Shown one piece after another: positions 54,161-64,000 of a stretch of DNA of 64,000 nt (within the stretch, counting starts at the first letter, position 1; every line of letters starts with the position of its first letter). The stretch is from assembly GCA_024516035.1 (NCBI GenBank), contig CM044956.1:55805233-55869232 (forward strand), read 5' to 3'. This stretch comes from Bactericera cockerelli (taxonomy: Eukaryota > Arthropoda > Insecta > Hemiptera > Triozidae). The translations under genes were made by a program, and so were the position numbers. Below the pieces are notes generated by a model. The model worked only from the letters and a program-made list of their open reading frames with translations, had not been told where the DNA came from and made no database searches.

Positions 54161-57100
54161 GAGTTTGTACTGTATATACAATGCTAATGTCCTGTTGATA
54201 TCTGTAATCTGCTCCTCGGTCAACGGTGAAAATACACATGTCCCAAGTTCCTAGCACATCCAACGGAGAGAGATTTTTGGATGAAAACTTGAACAGAGAC
54301 CAGAGATACTTTAGACCTGCCTACCGTTATAATGATAAAGAAGATAATGACCACAGTGATGAATCTTTTATTTCCTTGAAATCACCTGAATCGGCTTTGA
54401 TCACAAATCCCCCATCAAATATTGCTTTGGACCAGATTCTAATAGGACTTGATGGACCCAATGTGTGCCCTCATTGCAAAAAAACATTTAAATCTGAAAG
54501 AGGTGTTAAAATCCACATTGGAAGATCTCACCGAACGATCGCTAATGGTAAAACTACCACGAGCATTCTACTTTTGAACAAAACATTTTCAGAAACTTCC
54601 CACCCAGTAGAAGGTAGTAATAATATTGAGAAAAAAGATTATGATACTGACAAAGAAACATGTAATGTGAATTCATCTCAAATATTTTTGAAAGAACAAC
54701 CACCGTTGAGAAAAACAAAGGAAATCTGTCCAGGATGTGGCAGAAGTTTTGTATCACTCAATGGACACCTTGCCAAAGGATCAGGTCCATGCGCTCAACT
54801 CAGAGATTGATTGATTCTTCAGAGTCATTTCTCCCACCTCCACTCCAACCACCACAGTCAGATTCTTCACCAAGGATAGACCAAGTAAATACTTTACAAT
54901 CTGAGAATATAGATGACACAAACAGTGAAAATGAAGAAGTCAGAAAACTTTGTATTGAATCAAATCGTTTTACTGATGAATTTCAAAACTATTATTCACT
55001 TCCTTTTACAGAAGATAATAGAATTGAATTTGAAAAATCAGTTTCTAGATTTCAAAAATTTCTTTTTGAATCAAATAGTAAATTGCCTGGACCTATACAC
55101 CCTAGTGTTGCTTATTTCAGAAAGCGTAAACAGGGAAAAGATATCATTGCTGATAAAGGATATAGTAAATCCACAAATCCACAGAGATCGTCTCAGCGTC
55201 GGAAGAAGAAATTGAGTGACAAATTTAAATATGACTTGGCGCAATGGCAATATGCAAATCAACGAAAGAAAGTTGCTCGCACTGTTCTCAATGCAAAAAA
55301 GGCAGTTCAATTGAAGAGAGAAATGGTTGATATTGAAGAACACTTTAAATCTCTGTATGAAATACCAAATGATCGGATTCGTGATGAATATGAATCTAGA
55401 CAAGTAACTGATGAAACAGTATTTCATATTACTTTAGATGATATAAACCTATCAATTCAAAAAATTGCAATAGATACGTCCCCTGGAACTGATGGCATTG
55501 TTATGCGAACTATTAGAAGAGTTAAATGTGCCAGTGCTATTCTTGCTATATCAAAGACAATGTTAACTTGGAACTATATTCCTGAACACTTCCGTATAGG
55601 CCGTACAGTACTCATTTATAAGGAAAAAGGTGACGAACAAGATCTACATAACTGGAGACCTATAACAATATTTAGTGTACTAAGAAGAATAATTGAAAGA
55701 TGCGTTGACCAAGCCCTTCGTCAAAGAATCAAGTTCAGTCAATATCAGCATGGTTTTGTGGTTGGTATGTCAGGAACACATATGAATGCATCCATAGTAG
55801 ATGGTTGTCTCCAGATTGCAAAGAAGAAAATGAAGAATTGTTGCATTGTAATGTTAGATTTGGCCAAAGCTTTTGATATGGTCGGCCATAGCCACATTCG
55901 CCACACTCTCGAATCACTAAACATTCTAAATAACCTTAAGAACCTTGTTATATCTCTAGCTACCGATAATATGACCAAAATTGAAATGAATAAACAATTC
56001 TCAAAACCCATATCCCTCCGTAGGGGCGTGGCACAAGGAGCCCCGCTATCTCCTACCATATTTAACCTCTGCCAAGATTTTGTGCTCAAGTTAATTACCG
56101 ACCCCTCTGTTGCTGCTGAACATGGGTTTCAAATGACTCCGGATTTGGATAACATTGTTGCATTAGCCTTTGCAGATGACACTGTAATAATAGGAAAAGA
56201 TACAAGTAGTGCAGCAACACTTGTTGAATCACTCCAAATGGCTTTCAATCAGGTCGGCATGAGAGTGAATCCTGAAAAATCAGTGGTTATTAGTATAGTT
56301 AATGGTTTCTTAGATGATCAAGACCTCACTCTAACCGATGGTTTAAAAATCAAAGCCATTAAAATGGAGAAAAAATTAAGTACCTTGGAGTTAATTTTTC
56401 AAATGGAATTGTGTTTGACAAAAAAGAATTTTTAACAAATCTAGAAAAAGATTTTCGTAATTTGGTTACATCTCCACTTTTGAGGGGTGATCAAAAGATC
56501 AATATCCTAGACCAATACATATTCCCAAAATTAGTCTATCCCATGCAAACTACTCCCGTTGACATCTTGGAGACTCCTTTCTTAGAATCTGTAGATTCAT
56601 TAATTCGCCAAGGAGTGCGCGAAGTGAGTGGACTTCCCTCTGATTCACCCATACCATTCTATTACTCCCGCCGAAACGTCAGAGGTCTAGGCATTGTCCG
56701 TGTTTCATGGGAAGCGCCGCTGCAGCATATCAACATCTGCAACACACTGATGAAAATAAATGATCCTCACCTCCATGCTTCTCGCGATTTTGAGAAAGAA
56801 CTGAAGACTTGCAAAGAAAGATTAGCAATAACATCAGACGGCACCGCTAAGACTTTTCGTTCAGAACTGAGAAATCGTGAGTTTGAAAAATGGAAAGAAA
56901 TGCCCCAGCGAGGACAAGGTGTAAAATGGTTCGAAGCATGTACATCTACTAATAGTTGGGTATCAAACAAAAGAGGATTGACCAGTAGTGAATGGACAAA
57001 TGGTTTAAAACTATCTATAAATTCTATGTCGAATCGAGGAACTGGTGGTCGAAGTGCGGGGAATCGCCTCTGCAGGAATCCTTCCTGTGGAGAGAAGAAA

Positions 57101-57673
57101 CTCATAGAAACAATTCCTCACATTCGTGGCTTCTGTCCTCGATCCGAACATCTAAGAAACTCTGCTCACCACAAAATCAGAACTGCTTTGGCTAACATAT
57201 TCCGCCACCAGGGTTTGGAGGTCTATGAAGAGGTTCCCTGCGAAGCTATATTGAACGATGGCAGCAAGCAAAACAGACGAGCAGACATTGTTGCCATTGA
57301 TAGGAAAAAAGGCAAAGGACTAATTCTAGATCCTACTCTTCGATGGGAAACAAATTTAGAAGACCAAGACATCAAAATAAATGAAGAAAAACAAGAAATA
57401 TATGTTCCCACTGTCCCTTATTTTATTCTAAAGTATGAAATACCACGTTGGGACGTGTTTGGTCTTTGGTTTGGCGTACGTGGAACAGCTTCCCCATTCC
57501 TTATGAAGTTCTTTGCTAATCATAACATCAATAAAAAAAATTGACTGACCTGACCCAAGTGATTATGAAAGACACCCTGAATATTATTAACAAGCACTTA
57601 TACTCATGAAAAAAAAAGGAAAAAATTATACTACTTAGCAAAGAATTAGAAAAAAAAAAAAAAAAAAAAAAAA
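54161..57673 (+). mobile_element. R2-type LINE with restriction-like endonuclease
   Basis: A nearly complete non-LTR retrotransposon: N-terminal zinc fingers, reverse transcriptase, a C-terminal CCHC motif, a restriction-like (PD-D/E-XK) endonuclease, a 3' UTR of about 100 bp and poly-A (57649-57673). The order and single-protein layout fit the R2 superclade. The 5' boundary is not known. Members usually insert at specific targets (rDNA or repeats), but the right flank matches neither rDNA nor the minisatellite. Confidence 0.85.
54238..57544 (+). pseudogene. R2-type LINE protein (zinc fingers, RT, endonuclease), two frameshifts
   Basis: The first frame starts at an ATG at 54238. It has a C2H2 finger (CPHCKKTFKSERGVKIH, near 54465-54531) and a second Cys/His finger (CPGCGRSFVSLNGH, near 54727-54795). 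After a one-base shift near 54800 the RT domain follows: SPGTDGI, WRPITIFSVL, MLDLAKAFDMV, GAPLSP and FADD near 56168. A second one-base shift lies in an A run near 56375. The last frame contains the thumb, a CCHC motif (CRNPSCG...H...C, 57071-57140) and the endonuclease (RRADIVAID near 57276 and ILDPTLRWE near 57321). It ends at a normal stop at 57544. Both shifts are isolated and at least one is in a homopolymer, so they may be assembly errors. Clade is not assigned. Confidence 0.85.
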
Positions 57674-57679
57674 CCCCAT

Positions 57680-58114
57680 ATCTATGTATACTGTGTCAGA
57701 TGTGGCAACTCGTTATAGAGCAGTTCGTTGAATGAATAAATTTAATTGTTTCTCTCATAATATTAGCAACTTCTCACAATTACATTTATAGGTATTAAAC
57801 GGCATCCATTTTTTCTTCTGTTGGTAATGCTGCTATTATACTTGCAGCATGATAAGACTGATTCTTTGTTTTAGGTATGCTTTGGCCCTCATATCATATC
57901 ACCGATTTTCTCATTCAATTTTCCATAATAATTTCAGTGGTCCGTAATGACTCACACCTGTAGCCTAAACAAACTGATTGGTATTGCTGTAAGTAGGGCT
58001 GTCGGCAACGAAAGTTTTTTGTCATTGCGACCTCAGATAGATCTTTTTTCATATGCCCCTGTAGCTCTAAAAGAGAACAAAGCTATTAATGTAGCTTAAG
58101 ATTCTTTTAGGACT
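57680..58114. other. No gene recognised; flank of a diverged duplication
   Basis: 57923-57980 (ataatttcagtggtccgtaa, taaacaaactgat) is repeated in diverged form at 58550-58605. Confidence 0.5.
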
Positions 58115-58128
58115 GATTCTGGTAACTT

Positions 58129-58284
58129 AAAGTTAAGTTAAGTGATCATATTTGTGTTAATCACTATCGTGATATCACAACTACTCAAACTCGCTTTACT
58201 AAATATACGCTGACACCGGGACTTGAACCACCGACCTCCAGGTTACAAGTCCGCTGCCTTATCGATCAAGCTACTGAGGTCGGT
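58129..58284 (-). mobile_element. SINE D, reference copy with target duplication
   Basis: 156 bp flanked by an exact 14-bp direct repeat, gattctggtaactt (58115-58128 and 58285-58298). The minus strand starts accgacctcagtagcttgat, has the B box ggttcaagtcccgg, a body gtagttgtgatatcacgata and ends with a short (taactt)-like tail. It lies inside a family M copy. Nine copies in the window are all on the minus strand. Confidence 0.85.
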
Positions 58285-58299
58285 GATTCTGGTAACTTC

Positions 58300-58515
58300 T
58301 TTAGGTGTTAGAATCAGTCTTGAGAAGTGTTTCAGTCGAGCGTGAGAGGCTGCTCCACATTCACAGAGAATGTATGAGAATGTAATGTTATAAAGATCTC
58401 TATTTTTTGAAGCCTTTCAACAGCTTCTGAGAGATGTTCCTGTAAGTCGCCTTTTACGACAGGGGGAACAACTCGTGGTCTTATTCTTAGCCGAGAGCCA
58501 CACGGAACTTGACAT
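58300..58515 (-). repeat. Repeat family M, inverted copy
   Basis: The minus strand reads gtgtggctctcggctaagaa, gtcgtaaaaggcgacttaca and ctctcacgctcgactgaaac. The family M sequence continues on the far side of the SINE D copy only as the duplicated target site and about 40 bp. Confidence 0.6.
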
Positions 58516-58870
58516 TATTTTGACATTATGAACTTAACATTATTTTTCATAATAATTTCAGTGAACCGTATTGACTCTCACCTGTCGCGTAAACAAACTG
58601 ATAACAGCAACTCAATATGGCTACAATAAGCATGCAAAACCAAACAAGAAAAATAAATTATCTGTTACTGTCGGGATTTCCCAGTGTTCCAGCTACACAA
58701 GATGGCCGATTTTATGTGACAGGTTTATTACTTATAAGATTATGAGGAACTATTGGTGACAGTATGAGATCTTTAAGTGATGTATGGACATTGGACATGA
58801 TCGTTAGTCATACTAGAGAATAAAGAGGAGCTACAACAAGGACCAGAGGCAGTCGCTATTTCAAGAAAAA

Positions 58871-58990
58871 AAGTTATCATATTATCTGTGTTAATCCCTT
58901 TCGTGATAACACAACTACTCAAACTCGCTTTACTGAATCCATGCTGTAACCGGGACTTGAACCATCGACCTGGAGTTACATGTCCGCCAC
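58871..58990 (-). mobile_element. SINE D, 5'-truncated copy
   Basis: B box ggttcaagtcccgg on the minus strand; the copy ends at tggcggacatgtaactcc, short of the 5' end. Confidence 0.65.
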
Positions 58991-59237
58991 CATAATTATG
59001 ATGTAAAGCCGCGATTTCAATTATCGATATACTTTTTTCATGAACAAAAAATAACTCTATTTTGATATGAGCAGCTAACAGCGGCGGAATTATGGACAAA
59101 CTATATAAAAAATATAAAATAAACGAAAAGTCTTAAAATTCCAGTCTACTCACTAAAAAACTATAAACGAAAAGTCTACTCACTAAAAAACTTGTGTATT
59201 TAACACATATTTTTATATTATTGCATTGTAAATAAAA

Positions 59238-59368
59238 AGATATCATATTTGTGTTTCGTGATATCACAACCACTCAAACTCGCTTTACAAAATCCACGCT
59301 GAAACCGGAACTTCAACCACCAACCTGGAAATGCAAGTCCGCCGCCTTTTCGTTCAAGCTACTGAGCT
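59238..59368 (-). mobile_element. SINE D, diverged copy
   Basis: The minus-strand head (agctcagtagcttgaacgaa) and B box (gttgaagttccgg) are diverged; the body lacks the ttaatcac segment. Confidence 0.6.
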
Positions 59369-59753
59369 ATTTCAAGGCTACGAAAAAAGAAAGCCTTAAA
59401 AAAACTCGTGTTTTAAGGAGAAATGGGTGAGAGAGCGCCATGTTTGGAACCTCCCTTTGACACTAATGTACGAGCTTGTTGGAAATGGAGAGCAAAGAAA
59501 AAGAGAATACGGCAATAGGTAAGTGCAAAGAGAAGTGAGCAGCTGATGGGTGTGAAATAATGGGTATGAATAAAAAAAGAGAGAAAAACAGAAAAAAAAG
59601 AAGAAAAAAAAAATCGAGGCAGAAACTTGTATGGATAGCGTAGAGATATACAAAATACAAAATATTCATATTTTTTTAATACAAGACTATGTACCTATGT
59701 ACTTACAAAGAGAATAATAATTATGATCTAAGTTATAATATACACGAGAGACT

Positions 59754-59995
59754 GCCAGCCTCCGTGGCGTAACGGTTGTGACTACTGCCCGTAGTCCGGA
59801 GATCCTGAGTTCGATTCTCGATCGGAGCAGACTTTTCAGAAAATTCTGTTCCCCCCCGAAGCTCACGTGAGGCTGCCATTTCCGGCCCTACCCAGGCTGG
59901 GTGAGGTTAATGTGGGTAGCTAGCACTATTCCCAGCGAATGGAGGTTAAAATCCCCGTCGTAATTAGGACGTTAAATCAAATAAAATCGTTGGCC
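59754..59995 (+). mobile_element. SINE E, reference copy
   Basis: The head has ctccgtggcgtaacggttgt, gactactgcccgtagtcc and a B box (gagttcgattctcg), closing with cggag. The core (tacccaggctgggtgaggtt) and body (tattcccagcgaatggaggt, tcgtaattaggacgtta) follow. The core is shared with the 5S-headed SINE F. Confidence 0.75.
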
Positions 59996-60115
59996 TAAGG
60001 AAAGGCATACAGCCGTAAAATATGAGCGACAACCAATCAACCTTAACCATGAGGTTGAACAATGCCGACCCCAAGTAGGATTGGATGAAGCAAAGTGAAA
60101 GAAGAAGAAGAAGAC
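59996..60115 (+). repeat. LINE-tail-like repeat ending in (AAG)n
   Basis: Contains ggaaaggcatacagccgtaa and accccaagtaggattggatg, and ends in an (AAG)n-like run. No second copy is in the window, but the layout is that of a retrotransposon 3' end. Confidence 0.35.
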
Positions 60116-60245
60116 AAAGGAAATATATATAATATATATGTATATTATATGTTGTTTCCGAGAAGAAAGAAGAAGTGATTTATACGGCATTAAATCACTT
60201 TAATAAATTAAATACAAAACCTGATATCTTTTAAAACATTTCAGT

Positions 60246-61482
60246 CAGTGCCGGATTAAGGCTGCGCGGGGCCCTTGGCAATTTCAAGGCGCGGGGCCCC
60301 AAAATTGTACTGAGTTTATCTAAAATACTATTTTTAGAACCTTGAAATTAAAGCAAAGTGTCCTGAGCACCAATCCATAATAGTATCCAAAACGATGTTT
60401 ATAACACCAAAGGCAACATTTTTTCCGAATTATAGTAGAAATATCTAAATATGTATTATGAAAAGAATATGTGTAGAAAGATGTCGTTAGGTAAGATGTG
60501 TAGAAAGTAGATCATCGATTACTATGAAGATTTTATCGCTAGTATTGAATGCTAATTTTTTTTAAAGGTAACTTTCCAAATTAATTCCAAACAATCAAAA
60601 GGCACTCTTAAAATGTCCAAAGATTTTTTTTTCTTTCTTTTAATGGTACTAGAATTGCATGTCTTGAAAAACAATCCAAACCATCAAGATAAGTAAATTT
60701 GACGGTGCCGCAGGCGAAAATTTTGCAAAGTTATGGGTTAAAGTACTCGGAAAATAGATAGAAATAGATATCTTGAAAAATTCATTAAAAGCGCCGCAGG
60801 CGGCTATAATGAAGATCATTGGTTAAGATGTCGATAAAGCCGATCAAAAGTTTGATGGCAGGGATTACCTAAGGCGATAATCACGTCCTTTGTCAATATT
60901 ATTCTTTTCAAATACGAGTAATTATATTATATTATATAAAGAGCCGCAGGTAATATGTATCTAAAGATCTATTACCTATTTTCATATATGTGGTCCATTT
61001 TAAGGGGGTCCCGTGGTTTTTCTTTAAACATTTTGCTCAACTGGCTGTGATATTATTTAATATTAAAATCCAGAAAAACCGAGTTAAAGGTCATTCAAAC
61101 ACTTATAATTTATGTAAGCTGCCCGAAAGGCGGGGCCCCCAAAATCGCGGGGAACTTGGCATCTAACAAATCTGACATATTGGTAGGTAATCCGCTAATT
61201 TCTATGTGGTTGATCATTGTTTATTCAAGGAATAGATAATAATAGGGAGCCCCGCGCTTTTCTTTCAATTTATGTACTTTGTTGTCAGTGTGTTTTTTTA
61301 AAACTTTTATTTCTTCTTCTTCTTCTTCTTACTCATTATTCAAAAGTACCTAGTGTAAGCTTTTAAAAAATCCATAATACCTAGTGTAAACTTTTAAAAC
61401 AACTCATAATATCTAGTGTAAGCTGCTTAAGCGCGGGGCCCTTGGCATCTGCCAAATCCGCCATATGGGTAATCCGGCACTG
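60246..61482. mobile_element. Non-autonomous hAT element with 8-bp target duplication
   Basis: The termini are CAGTGCCGGATTA and its complement (TAATCCGGCACTG). They are flanked by an exact 8-bp direct repeat, ATTTCAGT, at 60238-60245 and 61483-61490. CAGTG-type ends and an 8-bp duplication are diagnostic of hAT transposons. The GC-rich word gcggggccc, with cttggcat or cttggcaa following, is repeated near both ends. The 1237-bp interior has no transposase frame, so it would rely on an autonomous relative. Confidence 0.88.
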
Positions 61483-61912
61483 ATTTCAGTTAGTGCTATA
61501 TTATAATTAATTCTGTAGAATTGTAAATATAGTGTTGACAATAAGTAAAAAAAAAAAATTGAATACGAGAAGAGGCGAGAACAAAAAACAAGAAGACAAA
61601 ATACTGAATTATTTTTTTTAAATGCCATTTCTGTAGCTCAAAAAATAAAAGTAAGTAATTTGAAGGAATTATTGTCATCAACTTTAAACTTCGTCTATCT
61701 CATTTTTTATGTGTAGTAATAGCTATTTTGCCATTGAGGACAGAATTCTTGGCTCGCCATTCTGCCTTGGAATTTTTTTGCGAGTGCACTTCCCATTTCA
61801 TCGTTGGCAATTTTCGTGAATTGTTCTGGAGAATTTCGTTCCATTTTCTAATAAGCTCTATAAAATAAATTACATAAATGAGAGTACACATCTACACATA
61901 CATATTTATATA

Positions 61913-62231
61913 AAGCGGTTTTTTTTTATTAGAACGAAAAGCCTGAACGAGACCGAACAGTCAGCTCTGGTCAACCAAAATTTGAAGAATAAAAAAAAGT
62001 GATTTTTGGAACTCTGGTTTGTTTACAAGATATCGGTGTTTGTTTACATTTTGCATTAGAAATCATCCACTTCTAATCTTCTTCTTCTTCTTACCGAACC
62101 AAACGCCATGACCGAACGAACGAGCCGGTCCACTCTGGTCAGAATTTTTCGGTCCGGTCAAATAAAAACAAAGTGAATTTCAATGACTAGGTCAGCTTCG
62201 GTTCGCTTCGTTCAAATAACAAAAACCGCTT
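61913..62231. mobile_element. 319-bp MITE-like element
   Basis: The inverted ends are AAGCGGTTTTT and its complement. The region between is rich in gaccgaac/gaacgaa words, also partly inverted. The target duplication is unclear. Confidence 0.5.
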
Positions 62232-62840
62232 ATTAATCACACATGCAATGTGATTTGGGTATATCTATTCCAAAATCTATTCGAAACTGAGCTGATAACA
62301 TTTCATTTGTTGTTGTTGAGATGTCCTCTGTGTTAAACTGGACAAGATGGCCGATTTACGGGACAGGTTCGAGCCATTACGAAATCTCCATTTACTTATT
62401 AATTTCTCTATGCAAGAAACGAATAAATCACAACAAATCTCCATCCGAGAGAATCGAATCATCGTAAAACTCGTCTCCGCAAATTGGAATGTAGCATTTG
62501 TTCACCAAGGTCATAAAACTGAACTAAAAAATCCCGAACGTGAAGAAGAAATCCAAGGTAGAGTATAATTCTGCAAAATAAAACTCATATTTTGCACCAT
62601 AAAATTTTCCTGGTCTGATTTTCCCTTTGACATCAGATTGAGGGAGAGGAGAGCAAAGGGTATGTTACTGGGAGAGTTTAGGATAAGAGGGGTAGAATGT
62701 CAGCTTTTTATTTTTTTACGACGGTGCATCTTATTTATGGGCGGGGCATGCATTTAATCCAGTGTTCTGGAAGTTAAGGTGCTTGAGACGATTTTGGGTT
62801 TATAGACAGTGCGGCATCGTGTCGTGACGGAGATTTGTTT
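62232..62840. other. No gene recognised; one small ATG frame
   Basis: The frame 62347-62568 (73 codons, beginning MADLRDRFEPL) is the only one here with mixed, protein-like composition. It has no known domain and no flanking splice consensus. Its start context (acaagatggccgattt) recurs near 58700 in non-coding sequence, so it is more likely part of a repeat than a gene. Confidence 0.35.
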
Positions 62841-62945
62841 CATTGGTGGTAGAAGTAGTTAAGGCGCTAGTCTGGTGATCCAGGCAGCGTAGGATCCGTT
62901 GGTTCGAATCACACCCAATGCATTAATTTTAGGCTCATTCATTTG
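62841..62945 (+). mobile_element. SINE C, 3'-truncated copy
   Basis: Head with aaggcgctagtctggtgatc, caggcagcgtaggatccg and a B box (ggttcgaatcac). The body stops after the aggctcattcattt segment. Confidence 0.6.
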
Positions 62946-63189
62946 TTACATTACGGCAGATTGGCTACGGAATTTTAACAAATCGTCATTTTTTGATAAA
63001 AGCAACAAATTTGACACAGAAATAGACCGTATAATATATCACAATGTGATCCCATCGACCTCTTTTTCTCAAATAGCCGCCACTTCGGTGGCCTTTCTAA
63101 CGGTTCTAGATAAGGGAATTTTTGAGAATAGAAGAGGCTGAAATTCAGATATAAAAATATTCCCAATTTACCATAGAGGTGATAGAGGG

Positions 63190-63490
63190 AACATGACTGT
63201 TTTAGCTGATTTGAAAATCAGTGCCGGATCCGTTATAATTTTTCTCTCGCGAAGGAGTGGGTACCTAAATTACTATAAACTCCCTAATTCCTCTAAAATA
63301 ATATTTTTACTTAGGTACCTATTAATTATTTTTGTGTTTGCTTCCTCTTTTACTTTCCTTATTTTCTACGTATTATGTAGTAATATAAGATTTGGTATCC
63401 GCCACTGCATGAGGCAAACAAAAAATTCAAATAAATTGAACCAATCAGAGACCAGGATTTATTGAAAGAGGGACCATCAGCAGTTCAAAT
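63190..63490. repeat. Inverted-copy repeat S, copy 2
   Basis: Contains gctgatttgaaaatcagtgc at the left, then tggtatccgccactgcatga and ccaatcagagaccagg, and gggaccatcagcag at the right. It corresponds to 38805-39168 in inverted orientation. Confidence 0.5.
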
Positions 63491-63583
63491 TTGTTCAATT
63501 CGAGATAGGTTTCGTTCAATTCGAAAAGTTTCGCATCCGGCGATCGACAATACGCAAAACAAAATGAAAATGCTCTGATAATT

Positions 63584-63867
63584 GCCGTATTTTTCTTTCT
63601 AACCAAAGTTAACCAAACGGGAATAAAATGAACCAAACTGGAAGCAAGTCATTTTTCTTTTGGAAGAGGAAAAATTTCCACTTCCAAAGTTAACCAAAGT
63701 GGAAGTAGAAAATTCTTGCTTCCAGTTCTTTTATAGGTTAAGTCCATTGTTTATCTTCAAAAGTAACCAAACGCATTTTTCTTTCACGAATGACCTTGGA
63801 ATAAAATGGAAATATTTGGAAAAAAACTAACCAGGAATTTTTTTTTAGTTAGAAAGAAAAATACGAC
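63584..63867. mobile_element. MITE-like element O, copy 2
   Basis: The ends gccgtatttttctttctaac and gttagaaagaaaaatacgac are inverted repeats of about 20 bp. The interior has an aagttaaccaaa word repeated several times. See 19525-19836. Confidence 0.55.
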
Positions 63868-64000
63868 TAATGTATCTAGTTCCGGGGAGGTAAGAAGTGT
63901 CCATGCAGAGTCCTCTCAAAAGGGACTTATGTGCTTAAAATATTCCCACACAGTATCATCTTATTATTTTTCCATTCCACTATTTAAAATAAAATTGACT

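Noticed and set aside
62347..62568. Small protein gene (73 codons)
   Set aside because: No domain, no splice or transcript support, and its start context recurs in non-coding sequence near 58700. Left as unresolved.

Overview
The window is AT-rich, repeat-dense nuclear DNA from an animal, almost certainly an insect. The evidence is an insect-type fatty acyl-CoA reductase (FAR) with a GT-AG intron, an env-bearing gypsy-group (errantivirus-like) endogenous retrovirus, and many short elements with pol III heads (tRNA-like and 5S-rRNA-like). A hemipteran such as a planthopper or leafhopper is a plausible guess from the style of the transposons, but nothing here proves it. Names such as 'SINE A' are labels for this window only.

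Only one host gene is recognised: the FAR on the minus strand, with coding exons 11846-12724 and 6429-7196 joined in phase 0. Its 4.65-kb intron holds a 5'-truncated RNase H-bearing LINE in the opposite orientation (8066-11326, 11-bp target duplication) and an old SINE.

The rest is layered mobile DNA. 1-6.4 kb: SINEs, degenerate tandem repeats, a 66-bp stub of the same LINE family, and an isolated RNA-like hairpin. 12.8-22 kb: SINEs, LINE 3' ends and a (CT)n tract. 22.1-28.5 kb: a Ty3/gypsy element on the minus strand with 135-bp LTRs and one in-frame stop in its polyprotein; its 5' LTR is split by a 1.74-kb pogo-like DNA transposon (TA target duplication), which itself carries a SINE. 28.5-40 kb: SINEs, LINE tails, MITE-like elements, an RTE-like LINE fragment and a near-perfect 541-bp palindrome. 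40.1-48.9 kb: the endogenous retrovirus, with 395-bp LTRs, TGTA target duplication, and broken gag, pol and env; pol is interrupted by a 700-bp insertion. 49-53 kb: more SINEs and an inverted-repeat element. 53.0-57.7 kb: a 12-unit 91/96-bp minisatellite directly followed by an R2-type LINE with zinc fingers and a restriction-like endonuclease. 57.7-64 kb: SINEs, a non-autonomous hAT element (8-bp target duplication) and two MITE-like elements.

Target duplications and nesting give a relative order of insertion. Several elements have nearly identical LTRs or nearly open frames but carry isolated one-base frameshifts, which could be real decay or uncorrected assembly indels. No operon, CRISPR array or canonical stand-alone tRNA gene was found.
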